Shown here: piece by piece, positions 34,766-43,008 of the stretch | Layout: every line of letters starts with the position of its first letter | Position numbering within the stretch: position 1 is the first letter of the stretch | Notes under the pieces: model-generated | What the model was told of the DNA's origin: nothing | The model's input: only the letters and a program-made list of their open reading frames with translations | Databases searched by the model: none | From: an uncultured Alphaproteobacteria bacterium | GTDB taxonomy: Bacteria; Pseudomonadota; Alphaproteobacteria; JALCBB01 | Assembly: GCA_958267355.1 (NCBI GenBank) | Contig: OY279575.1 | Coordinates: forward strand, 1,620,295-1,684,294 | Length of the DNA stretch: 64,000 nt | Direction: 5' to 3' | Translations under genes and position numbers: made by a program

Positions 34766-35451
34766 ACGGCGTGATTGCTCCTGCTCCAACTGCGCTTCTT
34801 GAGCGGGTCATCTTCGGCATAGACCCAGGCCTGCTACATACGGGGTGGGGCTTGGTGCGTATCGCCAGCGATGGAGCGTTAGGCTATTTGGATTGCGGAG
34901 TGATTTCTACGCTTCCCCGCGAGTCGGTAGCAAACCGCTTGGCACAGATTCATAGAGAGCTAACCGATAGGCTCAAAGAAGCACAGAAAGACCACACAGC
35001 TTTGGAAGTTGCGATTGAAGAAACTTTTGTCAATATCAATGCCAAGAGCTCTTTGGTCCTGGGAATGGCGCGCGGTGTGGCTTTGTTGGCAGTGGCGCAA
35101 GCAGAACTTGTCCCTGTGAGCTACGCCAACAACACAATCAAAAGCGCAGTCACAGGAAATGGTCAGGCACCCAAAGAACAAGTCGGAGAAATGGTGCGCT
35201 TGCTGTTGCCTGAACTTGCCGCCCGTACGGCGACTCCTCGCACGGTGCGTACAGGGGCGGACAAAAAAGTTTCGCAATTGCCTACCCCGCGTCATCGCTT
35301 GCGCCACGACACATTAGACGCACTTGCCGTTGCCATCTGCCACGCCCATACCCAGACCACAGATACGCACGCCGCAGATATATCCGCCACAGAAGTACAA
35401 GCAGCACCCGCACCCGCACCCGCATCAGCAAAAAGGGCAGTCGGAAAATGA
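34762..35451 (+). CDS. ruvC: Holliday junction resolvase RuvC
   Basis: The endonuclease that cuts Holliday junctions loaded with RuvAB. The four catalytic acidic residues are visible: FGIDPGL, IEETFVN, and the pair in HDTLDALAVA. At 229 residues it is longer than the usual about 175 because of an insertion before the last motif (TPRTVRTGADKK) and an A/P/T-rich C-terminal tail. The TTG start overlaps the yebC stop (TTGA); the stop overlaps ruvA (ATGA). Confidence 0.95.
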   Translation: MNGVIAPAPTALLERVIFGIDPGLLHTGWGLVRIASDGALGYLDCGVISTLPRESVANRLAQIHRELTDRLKEAQKDHTALEVAIEETFVNINAKSSLVLGMARGVALLAVAQAELVPVSYANNTIKSAVTGNGQAPKEQVGEMVRLLLPELAARTATPRTVRTGADKKVSQLPTPRHRLRHDTLDALAVAICHAHTQTTDTHAADISATEVQAAPAPAPASAKRAVGK

Positions 35452-36134
35452 TTGGTTTAATCCGCGGACAGGTGGCAGTGGTCACCGACAAAACCGTAAT
35501 CATTGATTGTGCGGGAGTCGGCTGGGAGCTAACCTGTGCGTCTGCGGTCTTGCGTTCGCTAGAAGTCGGTAGCGAAACCACGTTGTATTGTGAAGTCCGT
35601 GCCAGTGAAAAAGATCTGTCGCTTATTGGTTTTGCCACGCTCACAGCCCGCGAGATTTTTCGCAAGCTGCGAGCGGCTCCGGGAGTCGGCACAGCCCACG
35701 CGCTTTCCCTGCTGGATAGCTTTTCAGAGCAAAGCCTTGTCGGCTACATCTTGGCAGGAGACGCAGATGCGCTCACCGCCGCCCCTGGGATTGGCAAAAA
35801 ACGCGGCGAACAGATCATCGCCGCCGTCAAGGAAAACTTTGCCGAGCTGGAAAACCTGCCCGCCCAAGACGAGACAAGTTCTGGGCGGCGGATTAATCCG
35901 ACACTTCGCGGTGAAGCCCATAAAGCACTCTTGGCTCTGGGCTATACAAGTGCGCAAGCTGAACGCGCACTTCTGCAAACCGCCCCGCAGGTTCTGACAG
36001 CGGAGTCGTCTCTTGAAGCACAAACAGAAGCCCAAACAAATTCCCAAACTGATTCCCAAACAGATTCCCAAACTGATTCTGGCAATCCTGTTGCTCTCTG
36101 GGTGCGTGCCGCTCTGCAGGAGCTATCACCATGA
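35448..36134 (+). CDS. ruvA: Holliday junction branch migration protein RuvA
   Basis: The DNA-binding subunit that holds the four-way junction for RuvB. It has the OB-fold start MIGLIRGQVAVVTDKTVIID, the helix-hairpin-helix segments and APGIGKKRGEQII, and domain III (EAHKALLALGYTSAQAERAL) that contacts RuvB. A Q/T/S/D-rich tail before the end comes from a 12-bp repeat (about 36020-36079). It overlaps ruvB by 4 nt. Confidence 0.95.
   Translation: MIGLIRGQVAVVTDKTVIIDCAGVGWELTCASAVLRSLEVGSETTLYCEVRASEKDLSLIGFATLTAREIFRKLRAAPGVGTAHALSLLDSFSEQSLVGYILAGDADALTAAPGIGKKRGEQIIAAVKENFAELENLPAQDETSSGRRINPTLRGEAHKALLALGYTSAQAERALLQTAPQVLTAESSLEAQTEAQTNSQTDSQTDSQTDSGNPVALWVRAALQELSP
36020..36079 (+). repeat. 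12-bp tandem repeat, about 5 units, in the ruvA tail
   Basis: GATTCCCAAACT-like units encode repeated TDSQ after domain III of RuvA. The frame is kept by the 12-bp period. Confidence 0.85.
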
Positions 36135-37189
36135 CCGTGGCTTTGCGTCCGCAAACCTTGGCTGACTTCGGCGGTCAGGCACAGGTGTCGGGGAATCTAC
36201 GGGTCTTCGTTGATGCCGCTCGCACCCGTGGTGAAGCCCTAGACCATGTGTTGATTGTCGGGCCACCTGGTACGGGCAAGACCACGCTCGCCCAGATCAT
36301 CGCCCGCGAGCTGGACGCACAACTGCGGATTACTTCAGGGCCGATTCTGACTCGTCCAGGCGATTTAGCGGCAGTGCTAACCGCTCTGCCGCCCCGTGGT
36401 GTCCTGTTTATTGACGAAATTCATCGTATGACCACGAGCGTTGAAGAATTGCTCTACGCCGCCCTAGAAGATTTGCGCCTTGATATTATGCTTGGCGGGG
36501 GTGCGCAAGCCCGCACTATGCGGCTTACCCTAAATCCCTTTACGCTGATTGGTGCGACAACGCGTAGTGGCTTGTTGTCGCGTCCCTTGCGCGAGCGGTT
36601 TGGGATTCCCCTGCGCTTGGAGTTGTACGAAGCCGAAGATCTAGTGCCGATCATCCGTAGCTGGGCGGAGTCTTTTTCGCTGGCACTCGGCGAAGACGCG
36701 CTGCTTACCCTTGCCGCCCGTGCCCGTGGAACGCCGCGGACAGCCGTGCGTCTGTTGCGGCGGGTGCGCGATTTTGCCCTCACAGCAGACGGAGTCGCCC
36801 TTGAAGCTGTTGCCACCAAGCCGCGCAAGAATGGTCGTGCTGACAAAGCCACGGCAAATAGCCAAGCCGTTTCAAAACAACTCGTAGAACAAGCCCTGAC
36901 CGCACTTGAAGTTGATGCTCACGGCTTAGATGCTCTAGATCGGCGTTTGCTTACAACCATGGCAAAACAATTCGCAGGTGGTCCTGTTGGCATTGAAAGC
37001 CTTGCCGCCGCACTTGGTGAGCAACGCGATCTTTTAGAAGAAGTTGTAGAGCCCTTTCTGTTGCGCCAAGGATTTCTTGCCCGTACCCGTGGCGGACGGG
37101 TTTTGTCTCCTGCGGGGTTTGCCTATTTGGGCTTGGCGGTTCCGCCGTCTTTGGCGGTGGCGGAAACCCCACAGACCGCAAAACCATAA
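36131..37189 (+). CDS. ruvB: Holliday junction branch migration helicase RuvB
   Basis: The AAA+ motor of branch migration. It shows [13 protein letters not shown] (Walker A), LFIDEIHRM (Walker B), the sensor LIGATTRSGLLSRPLRERFG and the winged-helix C-terminal domain with FLLRQGFLARTRGGRVL. The 352-residue length is standard, and the arginine finger is present in the LRERFG segment. The ruvC-ruvA-ruvB genes are coupled by 4-nt overlaps. Confidence 0.97.
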   Translation: MTVALRPQTLADFGGQAQVSGNLRVFVDAARTRGEALDHVLIVGPPGTGKTTLAQIIARELDAQLRITSGPILTRPGDLAAVLTALPPRGVLFIDEIHRMTTSVEELLYAALEDLRLDIMLGGGAQARTMRLTLNPFTLIGATTRSGLLSRPLRERFGIPLRLELYEAEDLVPIIRSWAESFSLALGEDALLTLAARARGTPRTAVRLLRRVRDFALTADGVALEAVATKPRKNGRADKATANSQAVSKQLVEQALTALEVDAHGLDALDRRLLTTMAKQFAGGPVGIESLAAALGEQRDLLEEVVEPFLLRQGFLARTRGGRVLSPAGFAYLGLAVPPSLAVAETPQTAKP

Positions 37190-37197
37190 CTGCATCC

Positions 37198-37776
37198 GTG
37201 ATTTCAAGCGTGACTCCAAGCCTGACTGCAAGCGTGACTTCGCACTCTACAACCCGCCCTGTGGCTACAGCTGCGTCTGCTGCAGGTTCTTTCGGTCATT
37301 TTGACAAGGCGGGGGATTTTATTTTGCACCTGCGTCCCTATTATCAAGACACCGACGCAGGCGGAGTGGTCTATCACACCCGCTACTTAGAATTCGCCGA
37401 ACGCGCCCGTAATGAACTCTTGCGCCACTTCGCCCTGCCTACGACTTATCTTGCCGAACAGGATTCCGTGCTTTTTGCGCTCCGCTCCCTAGTCGCCGAA
37501 TGGCGCAAGCCTGCAACCCTAGAAAGCTTGCTGACCATCAAAACCCGTCCGCTTGCCCTCAGTGGTGCCCGCCTGACCTTCGCCCAAGAATTCTTCGCCC
37601 CCGAAGCAGAAAATCCATCTGAGCCACGAGTAATTTTGCATCCGACTTTGGTGTGCATGCATAAAGACACAGGCAAAGCCGCACGGATTCCCGCTTCCCT
37701 GACCAAGGCTTTGCGTCAGCACTGGCAAGACCTGCCACGCCACACCAGCCCTAGCCCCAATCAAGCAAATCCCTAA
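37198..37776 (+). CDS. ybgC: Acyl-CoA thioesterase YbgC, Tol-Pal associated
   Basis: A hot-dog-fold thioesterase that commonly opens the tol-pal cluster. The catalytic-aspartate region YYQDTDAGGVVYHTRYLEFAERAR is clear at about residue 48. The first about 35 residues (S/T/A/V-rich) are not part of the fold and are read from a degenerate 12-bp repeat (GTGACTCCAAGC-like), so translation may start inside. The GTG at 37198 is the start I list. Confidence 0.9.
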   Translation: MISSVTPSLTASVTSHSTTRPVATAASAAGSFGHFDKAGDFILHLRPYYQDTDAGGVVYHTRYLEFAERARNELLRHFALPTTYLAEQDSVLFALRSLVAEWRKPATLESLLTIKTRPLALSGARLTFAQEFFAPEAENPSEPRVILHPTLVCMHKDTGKAARIPASLTKALRQHWQDLPRHTSPSPNQANP

Positions 37777-37860
37777 TCAGTGCATCCTTGAAACCCGCAG
37801 ATTCCTAGCCAGTGAATTCCTAACCCGTAGATCCCTAACCCATCGCCAAGGAGAAAACCC

Positions 37861-38625
37861 GTGTTTCACAGTCTCGCTTCGTTTCCGCCTGCCCTCGTAC
37901 ATCGGCTGGAGCCATTCCTCGCCCAAACCGCCTTGGAGGTTAACCTGCCCGAAGGTGGGTTAAATGTTTTGCACCTCGCCCTTGACGCAGGCTTAGTCGT
38001 CAAGTCGGTAATTGTTGTGCTACTTCTCGCTAGCCTTTGGACTTGGGCAATTATTTTTTCCAAGCTCATCATCCTGCGACGGCGTAATGCCAAGTGCTCG
38101 GCTTTTGAACAAACCTTTTGGTCAGGCGTAGACCTAGAAAAACTCTACGACCAAGTCAAAGACAAGCCGACCAGCCCCTTCGCCGCTCTGTTTTTGTCGG
38201 CAATGCGCGAGTGGCAACGGGTGCAAGTTGTGCGCCCCGACTCGCGAGTCCTAGAGCGGATAGAACAAGTCACCCAGCTTTCCATCGGGCGCGAAACAGA
38301 CCGCCTAGAGCGCCAGCTCGGAATTTTGGCTTCCATTGGCTCAACGGCTCCGTTTGTTGGCTTGTTCGGGACGGTTTGGGGCATTATGAATTCCTTCGCC
38401 GCCATCGCCGCCGCCGCCAATACCTCGCTTGCAGTTGTAGCCCCTGGGATTGCCGAAGCACTCTTCGCCACTGCTCTTGGTTTGATTGCCGCCATTCCTG
38501 CCACTCTGGGCTACAACAAAATATCAGGAGACATTCAACGCTTTTCAAACCGTATGGAAGATTTTGCCCTTGAGCTTTCCACCATCTTGTCGCGCAACCT
38601 TGAAGGACGCGGGGAGCTACGCTGA
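37861..38625 (+). CDS. tolQ: Tol-Pal system proton channel subunit TolQ
   Basis: An inner-membrane component of the Tol-Pal motor for outer-membrane constriction. Three helices are visible (residues about 47-70, 150-175 and 185-215) with the family motifs LGILASIGSTAPFVGLFGTVWGIMNSF and GIAEALFATALGLIAAIPA. GTG start with AAGGAG 9-12 nt upstream. The stop overlaps the tolR start by 1 nt (TGATG). Confidence 0.96.
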   Translation: MFHSLASFPPALVHRLEPFLAQTALEVNLPEGGLNVLHLALDAGLVVKSVIVVLLLASLWTWAIIFSKLIILRRRNAKCSAFEQTFWSGVDLEKLYDQVKDKPTSPFAALFLSAMREWQRVQVVRPDSRVLERIEQVTQLSIGRETDRLERQLGILASIGSTAPFVGLFGTVWGIMNSFAAIAAAANTSLAVVAPGIAEALFATALGLIAAIPATLGYNKISGDIQRFSNRMEDFALELSTILSRNLEGRGELR

Positions 38626-39083
38626 TGGGCGCACACTTCACGAGCAACAGCGGCTCTGTCCGCCGCGGACGGCGCGGGCGTAGGGGGCACCGCCGCCCTA
38701 TGTCCGAGATTAATGTCACGCCCTTCGTTGATGTGATGCTGGTGCTGTTGGTGATCTTTATGGTTACGGCTCCGCTTTTGACTTCGGGTGTGCCTGTGGA
38801 TTTGCCGAAAAGCCAAGCCCGTCCGCTGTCAGAACCGATTGAGCCGCTGGTTATCTCGCTCAACGCTGAAGGGGTGTTGTATCTGCAAGAAACTGAAGTT
38901 CCGCCTGAAGCACTCATTGCTCGCCTAGAAGCTGTTGTCCGCAGTAAGAGCGATACGCGGATTTTTGTCCGTGCAGACGCAGGACTCGCCTACGGCAGGG
39001 TCTTAGCCCTGATGGGACAGATTCAATCCGCAGGGTTTGAACGGGTGGCTCTGGTGTCGGAGTGGGAGTCCGACTCGCAGTAG
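38625..39083 (+). CDS. tolR: Tol-Pal system protein TolR
   Basis: An ExbD/TolR-family subunit of 152 residues. The membrane helix [22 protein letters not shown] carries the proton-binding aspartate, and LPKSQARPL marks the periplasmic neck. The N-terminus is a basic [12 protein letters not shown] cytoplasmic segment. Translationally coupled to tolQ. Confidence 0.96.
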   Translation: MGAHFTSNSGSVRRGRRGRRGHRRPMSEINVTPFVDVMLVLLVIFMVTAPLLTSGVPVDLPKSQARPLSEPIEPLVISLNAEGVLYLQETEVPPEALIARLEAVVRSKSDTRIFVRADAGLAYGRVLALMGQIQSAGFERVALVSEWESDSQ

Positions 39084-39087
39084 CGCG

Positions 39088-39936
39088 ATGAAGCGCAAGC
39101 CATCGTATTCTGCCGTTGTCACCCGCCGCTCCACCCGCTCGTGGTTTGTCGGCAGAGCAGGGTCAGCAGGCTTGCCTTCGTGGTTTGTCTCGGTTTCTCT
39201 CCACGCGGGATTCTTTGCCTTTGTTTGGCTGCTCCATATCAACGATGCGCCCGTGCCGCCGCCGCCGCCTGTTGCTGAAGTCATCTCGCTGGAGGAACTG
39301 CAAACCCTTTTAGAACCCGAACCCGAAGAACCCGAGCCAGAACCTGAACCCGAGCCAGAACCCGAACCAGAGCCCGAACCCGAGCCTGAACCCGAGCCAG
39401 AGCCTGAGCCCGAACCTGAACCCGAGCCTGAACCCGTGGCAGAGCCCGAGCCTGAACCTGTCCCCAGCCCGACCGTGATTGCCGCCCCTGATACACCTCC
39501 GCCGCCGAAGCCCGAGCCACCCAAGCCTGACCCTTTGAACTCAATTCTGCGCGATATCTTGGAGCGTCCTGAAACAGAGCGGCGGACAACAACACCTGTT
39601 GCCAGTGCGCCGCAGGTTTCCAACGCGGAGCTTTTAGCTCTGCAACGCGAAATTGCCCGTCGTGTTTCTTCCTGTTGGCGGCTTGACCCTGGAGCCCGCC
39701 AAGCCGAAAACCTACAGGTGCCTGTTTTGATGAAGCTCCGCCGCGATGGCACTTTGTCCGAGCCGCCGAAGCTCCTTGACCCTGCTCGTGCTACTCGCGA
39801 CCCTTTCTATCGCGGAGCTGCCGAACGCGCCTTGCGGGCTTTGCGGGAGTGTGCGCCTTATCCTTTACCTGTTGAACGCTACGAAATCTGGCGCGAAGTA
39901 GAATTTCACTTTAATCCTAGCCGCATTCTGCGGTAA
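39088..39936 (+). CDS. tolA: TolA-like protein with an EP-repeat periplasmic linker
   Basis: The third Tol motor component, spanning inner membrane to periplasm. A short basic N-terminus, one membrane helix (about residues 32-50), a proline-rich box and about 55 residues of EPEPEP repeat precede the C-terminal TolA/TonB-like domain ([20 protein letters not shown] ... [14 protein letters not shown]). The linker is (EP)n, as in TonB, rather than the A/K/E-rich helix of E. coli TolA. I chose ATG 39088; upstream TTG 39037 lies in tolR. Position between tolR and tolB supports the TolA call. Confidence 0.88.
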   Translation: MKRKPSYSAVVTRRSTRSWFVGRAGSAGLPSWFVSVSLHAGFFAFVWLLHINDAPVPPPPPVAEVISLEELQTLLEPEPEEPEPEPEPEPEPEPEPEPEPEPEPEPEPEPEPEPEPVAEPEPEPVPSPTVIAAPDTPPPPKPEPPKPDPLNSILRDILERPETERRTTTPVASAPQVSNAELLALQREIARRVSSCWRLDPGARQAENLQVPVLMKLRRDGTLSEPPKLLDPARATRDPFYRGAAERALRALRECAPYPLPVERYEIWREVEFHFNPSRILR

Positions 39937-40059
39937 TCCAAGCTGTATTCTATAGTTGTCCGCGTTGGATTCTGCCTTGAGTCTGCGGTCTGCCTTAATC
40001 ACAAGAACTATGGTAGAGAAAGACATGCACTCCCTAGCAACAAGCAAGCAACAGGCATA

Positions 40060-41388
40060 ATGCTCCGATTTTTCTCTTTGGCTTTGGCTCTTCTGGTCGT
40101 GGCGGGGCTAAACGCCGCACTTCTTGCCCCTGCCAAGGCACAGCTGCGCGTGGATGTGCAACAGGGCTTCTTTGAGCCCCTGCCGATTGCCTTGCCTTCC
40201 TTTGCTGACCCCGACACCTTCGGGATTGGGCGCGAGCTGGCAGATGTCATCGCCGCCGACTTGGAGTCGTCGGGGTTATTTCGTCCTGTATCGCGCGATG
40301 CTTACATTCAAGACGCGGCTTCCTTGGCCCGCGGTCCGCGGTTTGGTGATTGGCGTTTAATTGACGCTCAGCTTCTGGTCTCAGGACGCATTGCCCGTGC
40401 GGGGGCAGGGCGTTTTCGTGCTGAATTTCGTCTCTACGACACCTTGAGTGAGAGTCAGATGCAAGCCCTTGCCTTTACGGGGAATGCAAACGAATGGCGG
40501 CGGATTGCCCATTTGATTGCCGATCGTATCTATGCGCGGGTTTTGGGTGAAGATGGCTATTTTGACTCGCGGATTGTCTATGTTGCTGAAAGTGGTCAGC
40601 AGGGTGCGCCCAACAAACGTTTGGCAATTATGGACTCCGATGGACACGGTCATCGTTTTTTGACCGATGGTTCGTTTTTGGTTTTGACTCCGCGCTTTTC
40701 GCCTGATGGTACGCGGCTGGTCTATTTGTCCTTTGCTGGGGGCTTACCCCGAGTTCACCTGTATGACCTGCGCACACGGCGGGAAACTTTGCTGGGTGAT
40801 TTTCCGGGTTTGAGTTTTGCGCCGCGTTTTTCTCCTGATGGTAGCGAAGTGATTATGTCTTTGGCGCGTGAGGGGAATACCGATATTTATCGGATGAACC
40901 TGCGCACCCAACAATTAACGCGGCTCACCAATCATCCAGCAATTGATACTTCGCCTGACTTTTCGCCTGATGGCAAAAGTGTGGTCTTCAATTCCGACAG
41001 GGGTGGTACGCAACAGATCTATATGATGGAGTCCGATGGCAGTGCTGTCCGCCGCCTATCGTTTGGCATCGGACGCTATGCGACTCCTGTTTGGTCTCCG
41101 CGTGGGGATTTGTTGGCGTTCACGCGGATCCACAAAGGCGTTTTTTATGTTGGCGTAATGCGCAAAGACGGAAGCGGCGAGCGTATGCTCTCGCGTGGCT
41201 TTTCCGTGGAAGCACCAACTTGGTCGCCCAACGGACGCGTCTTGCTGTTCTTCAAAGAAGAACGCGCCACCAACGATGGCTATCAAAAAAGCCGACTCTA
41301 TTCCATTGATGTCAGCGGCTATAACGAACGCCAGCTACCTACGCCGCTTGAAGCTTCTGACCCTGCTTGGTCGCCGCTCAACCCTTGA
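40060..41388 (+). CDS. tolB: Tol-Pal system beta-propeller protein TolB
   Basis: A periplasmic protein with an export signal ending PAKA-Q (about residue 27). An N-terminal domain of 130 residues is followed by a six-bladed propeller with repeated FSPDG/WSPNG motifs ([46 protein letters not shown]). The length of 442 is normal. A 102-bp repeat array begins 1 nt after its stop codon. Confidence 0.96.
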   Translation: MLRFFSLALALLVVAGLNAALLAPAKAQLRVDVQQGFFEPLPIALPSFADPDTFGIGRELADVIAADLESSGLFRPVSRDAYIQDAASLARGPRFGDWRLIDAQLLVSGRIARAGAGRFRAEFRLYDTLSESQMQALAFTGNANEWRRIAHLIADRIYARVLGEDGYFDSRIVYVAESGQQGAPNKRLAIMDSDGHGHRFLTDGSFLVLTPRFSPDGTRLVYLSFAGGLPRVHLYDLRTRRETLLGDFPGLSFAPRFSPDGSEVIMSLAREGNTDIYRMNLRTQQLTRLTNHPAIDTSPDFSPDGKSVVFNSDRGGTQQIYMMESDGSAVRRLSFGIGRYATPVWSPRGDLLAFTRIHKGVFYVGVMRKDGSGERMLSRGFSVEAPTWSPNGRVLLFFKEERATNDGYQKSRLYSIDVSGYNERQLPTPLEASDPAWSPLNP

Positions 41389-41389
41389 A

Positions 41390-41797
41390 GGAGTGTTCGT
41401 GCGCGTTGGCTCAATTAGCCCTTTACTAAAATTGTGGGGCTTAGCGGTTGGGGGAAGCAACAAGGCTTGGCATAGACACCGCACCGCAAAAGGAGTGTTC
41501 GTGCGTGTTGGCTCAATTAGCCCTTTGCTAAAATTGTGGGGCTTGGCGGTTGGAGGAAGCAACAAGGCTTGGCATAGATGCCGCACCGCAAAAGGAGTGT
41601 TTGTGCGCGTTGGCTCAATTAGCCCTTTGCTAAAATTGTGGGGCTTGGCGGTTGGGGGAAGCAACAAGGCTTGGCATAGACGCGGCACCGCAAAAGGAGT
41701 GTTCGTGTGCGTTGGCTCAATTAGCCCTTTACTAAAATTATGGGGCTTGGCGGTTGGGGGAAGCAACAAGGCTTGGCATAGATGCCGCACCGCAAGG
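41390..41797 (+). repeat. 102-bp tandem repeat, 4 units, between tolB and pal
   Basis: Units start at 41390, 41492, 41594 and 41696, each exactly 102 bp and at least 90% alike. Every unit begins with AAGGAG-TGTTC-GTG, a plausible ribosome-binding site and start, and carries a TTAGC-CCTTT-GCTAA type hairpin. In the frame of that GTG the array is open (34 residues per unit, GVFVRVGSISPLLKLWGLAV then GGSNKAWHRHRTAK). Six of about nine substitutions between copies are synonymous in that frame. It lies out of frame with tolB. Confidence 0.95.
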
Positions 41798-41875
41798 TGC
41801 ATATGTCGCAGAAAACTGCCGAATTTCTGCCCTTTGCCACTTTTTTTCGTCTCTCTTGGCAGTCCGAGTCAGTAG
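41399..41875 (+). CDS. Possible repeat-encoded protein (hypothetical)
   Basis: If translation starts at GTG 41399, which has AAGGAG 5 nt upstream, a 158-residue basic, partly hydrophobic protein results: four 34-residue repeats (core VGSISPLLKLWGLAVGGSNKAWHR) and a 26-residue tail. Differences between copies fall mostly at third positions of this frame, which is the only reason to list it. No homologous family is recognised. It may instead be noncoding, with the repeat acting as an RNA element; confidence is low. Confidence 0.25.
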   Translation: MRVGSISPLLKLWGLAVGGSNKAWHRHRTAKGVFVRVGSISPLLKLWGLAVGGSNKAWHRCRTAKGVFVRVGSISPLLKLWGLAVGGSNKAWHRRGTAKGVFVCVGSISPLLKLWGLAVGGSNKAWHRCRTARCICRRKLPNFCPLPLFFVSLGSPSQ

Positions 41876-41911
41876 GCGTAGAGCCAATTTCCCCCTAATC
41901 CCTTGCTTTTT

Positions 41912-41940
41912 GCCATCTTTATCGCTAGCCTAAAGATGGC
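41912..41940 (+). promoter_or_regulatory. Perfect 10-bp hairpin between the 102-bp array and pal
   Basis: GCCATCTTTA (41912-41921) and TAAAGATGGC (41931-41940) pair perfectly around a 9-nt loop. No U-run follows on the plus strand, so a simple terminator is unlikely; an mRNA processing or protective stem, or a protein site, fits better. Confidence 0.55.
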
Positions 41941-42114
41941 GGAAAGGCACCGCTCCGTTTGGGCTTGGCAGTAGTGTTTTTGCGCTCTGCTCCTCGGCGT
42001 TGATGGGAGGATCCGCAACCTGTGAAGCAGCTTCGGCTCGCGCATCTTGGGAAGCACGAACAAAGCTGAGTGCAAACAAAGCTGAGTACAAACAAAAAAC
42101 ACGGAGATTTAATC

Positions 42115-42615
42115 ATGCCTTCTTGGAAAATTTTAAGCATCGCATTGCTGTCCTTGTCCTTGACCGCCGCCTGTGCCAAGAAGGAAGGCGCAGACGCCAC
42201 TTCTTCTGCGTCTGATGATGCGCGCAATAGTCCTGAAGCTGTAGTTGTCAAAGCTGTGCCAGGCTCGCAGAAAGACCTTGTTGTCTCGGTCGGCGATCGT
42301 GTCTTCTTTGATTTTAACTCAAGCTCTGTGCGTCCAGACCAAAGTGCGCCCCTAGATAAGCTTGTCGTCTGGATGGGACAAAACGACCAAGTCCGCTTGC
42401 TCATCTCAGGACACGCCGACGAACGCGGCACCACCGAGTACAACCTTGCCCTCGGCGAGCGTCGCGCTAACTCTGTCCGCGAATATCTCATCGCTGGTGG
42501 CGTTTCTGCCGCTCGTCTGCAGACTGTTTCCTACGGCGAAGAACGCCCTGCAGTCCTTGGCTCCAACGAAAACTCTTGGCGGCAAAACCGTCGCGCCCAG
42601 TTCCACGTCCGCTAG
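42115..42615 (+). CDS. pal: Peptidoglycan-associated lipoprotein Pal
   Basis: An outer-membrane lipoprotein that binds peptidoglycan and TolB. The export signal MPSWKILSIALLSLSLTAAC ends at a lipid-attachment cysteine (residue 20), with Thr rather than Leu at -3, a slightly atypical lipobox. The OmpA-family domain has FFDFNSSSVRP, SGHADERGTTEYNLALGERRA and WRQNRRAQF. ATG 42115 has GGAGA upstream. The 166-residue length is typical. Confidence 0.96.
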   Translation: MPSWKILSIALLSLSLTAACAKKEGADATSSASDDARNSPEAVVVKAVPGSQKDLVVSVGDRVFFDFNSSSVRPDQSAPLDKLVVWMGQNDQVRLLISGHADERGTTEYNLALGERRANSVREYLIAGGVSAARLQTVSYGEERPAVLGSNENSWRQNRRAQFHVR

Positions 42616-43008
42616 ACTCACCACCCAAGCCCCAAGCCCGAAGGGTTAGGCACACAAACGCTCTGGGTTGAGTCAGATACGCAAGTATTGCGGGTTAAGT
42701 CAGGCAAGCAGACACGCTGGGTTGAGTCAGGTACGCAAGCATTGCGGGTTGAGTTAGACAAGCAGACACACTGAGTTGAGTCAGGTGCGCAAGCATTGCG
42801 GGTTGAGTTAGACAAGCAGACACGCTGGGTTGAGTCAGGTACGCAAGCATTGCGGGTTAAGTCAGACAAGCAGACACGCTGGGTTGAGTTGGGCAAGCAA
42901 GCACAAAACGCCGTGGCTTGACTCTCTACTCGGAGCAGACAAACAGGTCAGGCAAACCAAGCCCAATACGCCCGCGTGCGTGCAACTCCGCCTTTAGGAA
43001 TTCATCCC
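42616..43008 (+). repeat. 54-bp tandem repeat (4 units) in the pal-cpoB spacer
   Basis: Repeats lie at about 42660-42895, with GGGTTGAG landmarks at 42665, 42719, 42773 (as GAGTTGAG), 42827 and 42881, exactly 54 bp apart. Each unit is itself two degenerate 27-bp halves sharing GGGTTGAGT. The minus strand has an open Cys-rich frame (42618-42896), but changes between copies are not biased to synonymous sites. The remaining spacer has no gene. Confidence 0.88.

Larger units (their letters stand above)
41389..42114 (+). other. Unusually long tolB-pal spacer
   Basis: In most tol-pal clusters pal follows tolB closely. Here 726 bp separate them. The spacer holds the 102-bp array (41390-41797), a perfect hairpin (41912-41940) and short AAACAAAGCTGAGTGC-type repeats at about 42060-42096 just before the pal ribosome-binding site (GGAGA). 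Confidence 0.85.

Noticed and set aside
39003-39752. Minus-strand open frame rich in Gly-Ser opposite tolA
   Set aside because: The Gly-Ser run is simply the reverse reading of the (EP)n repeat; no start signal or family match.
41390-42895. CRISPR array
   Set aside because: Repeats are contiguous with no unique spacers between them and no cas genes are present.
42618-42896. Minus-strand Cys-rich repeat peptide over the 54-bp array
   Set aside because: Differences between copies are largely non-synonymous in this frame and there is no ribosome-binding site; kept only as a repeat.
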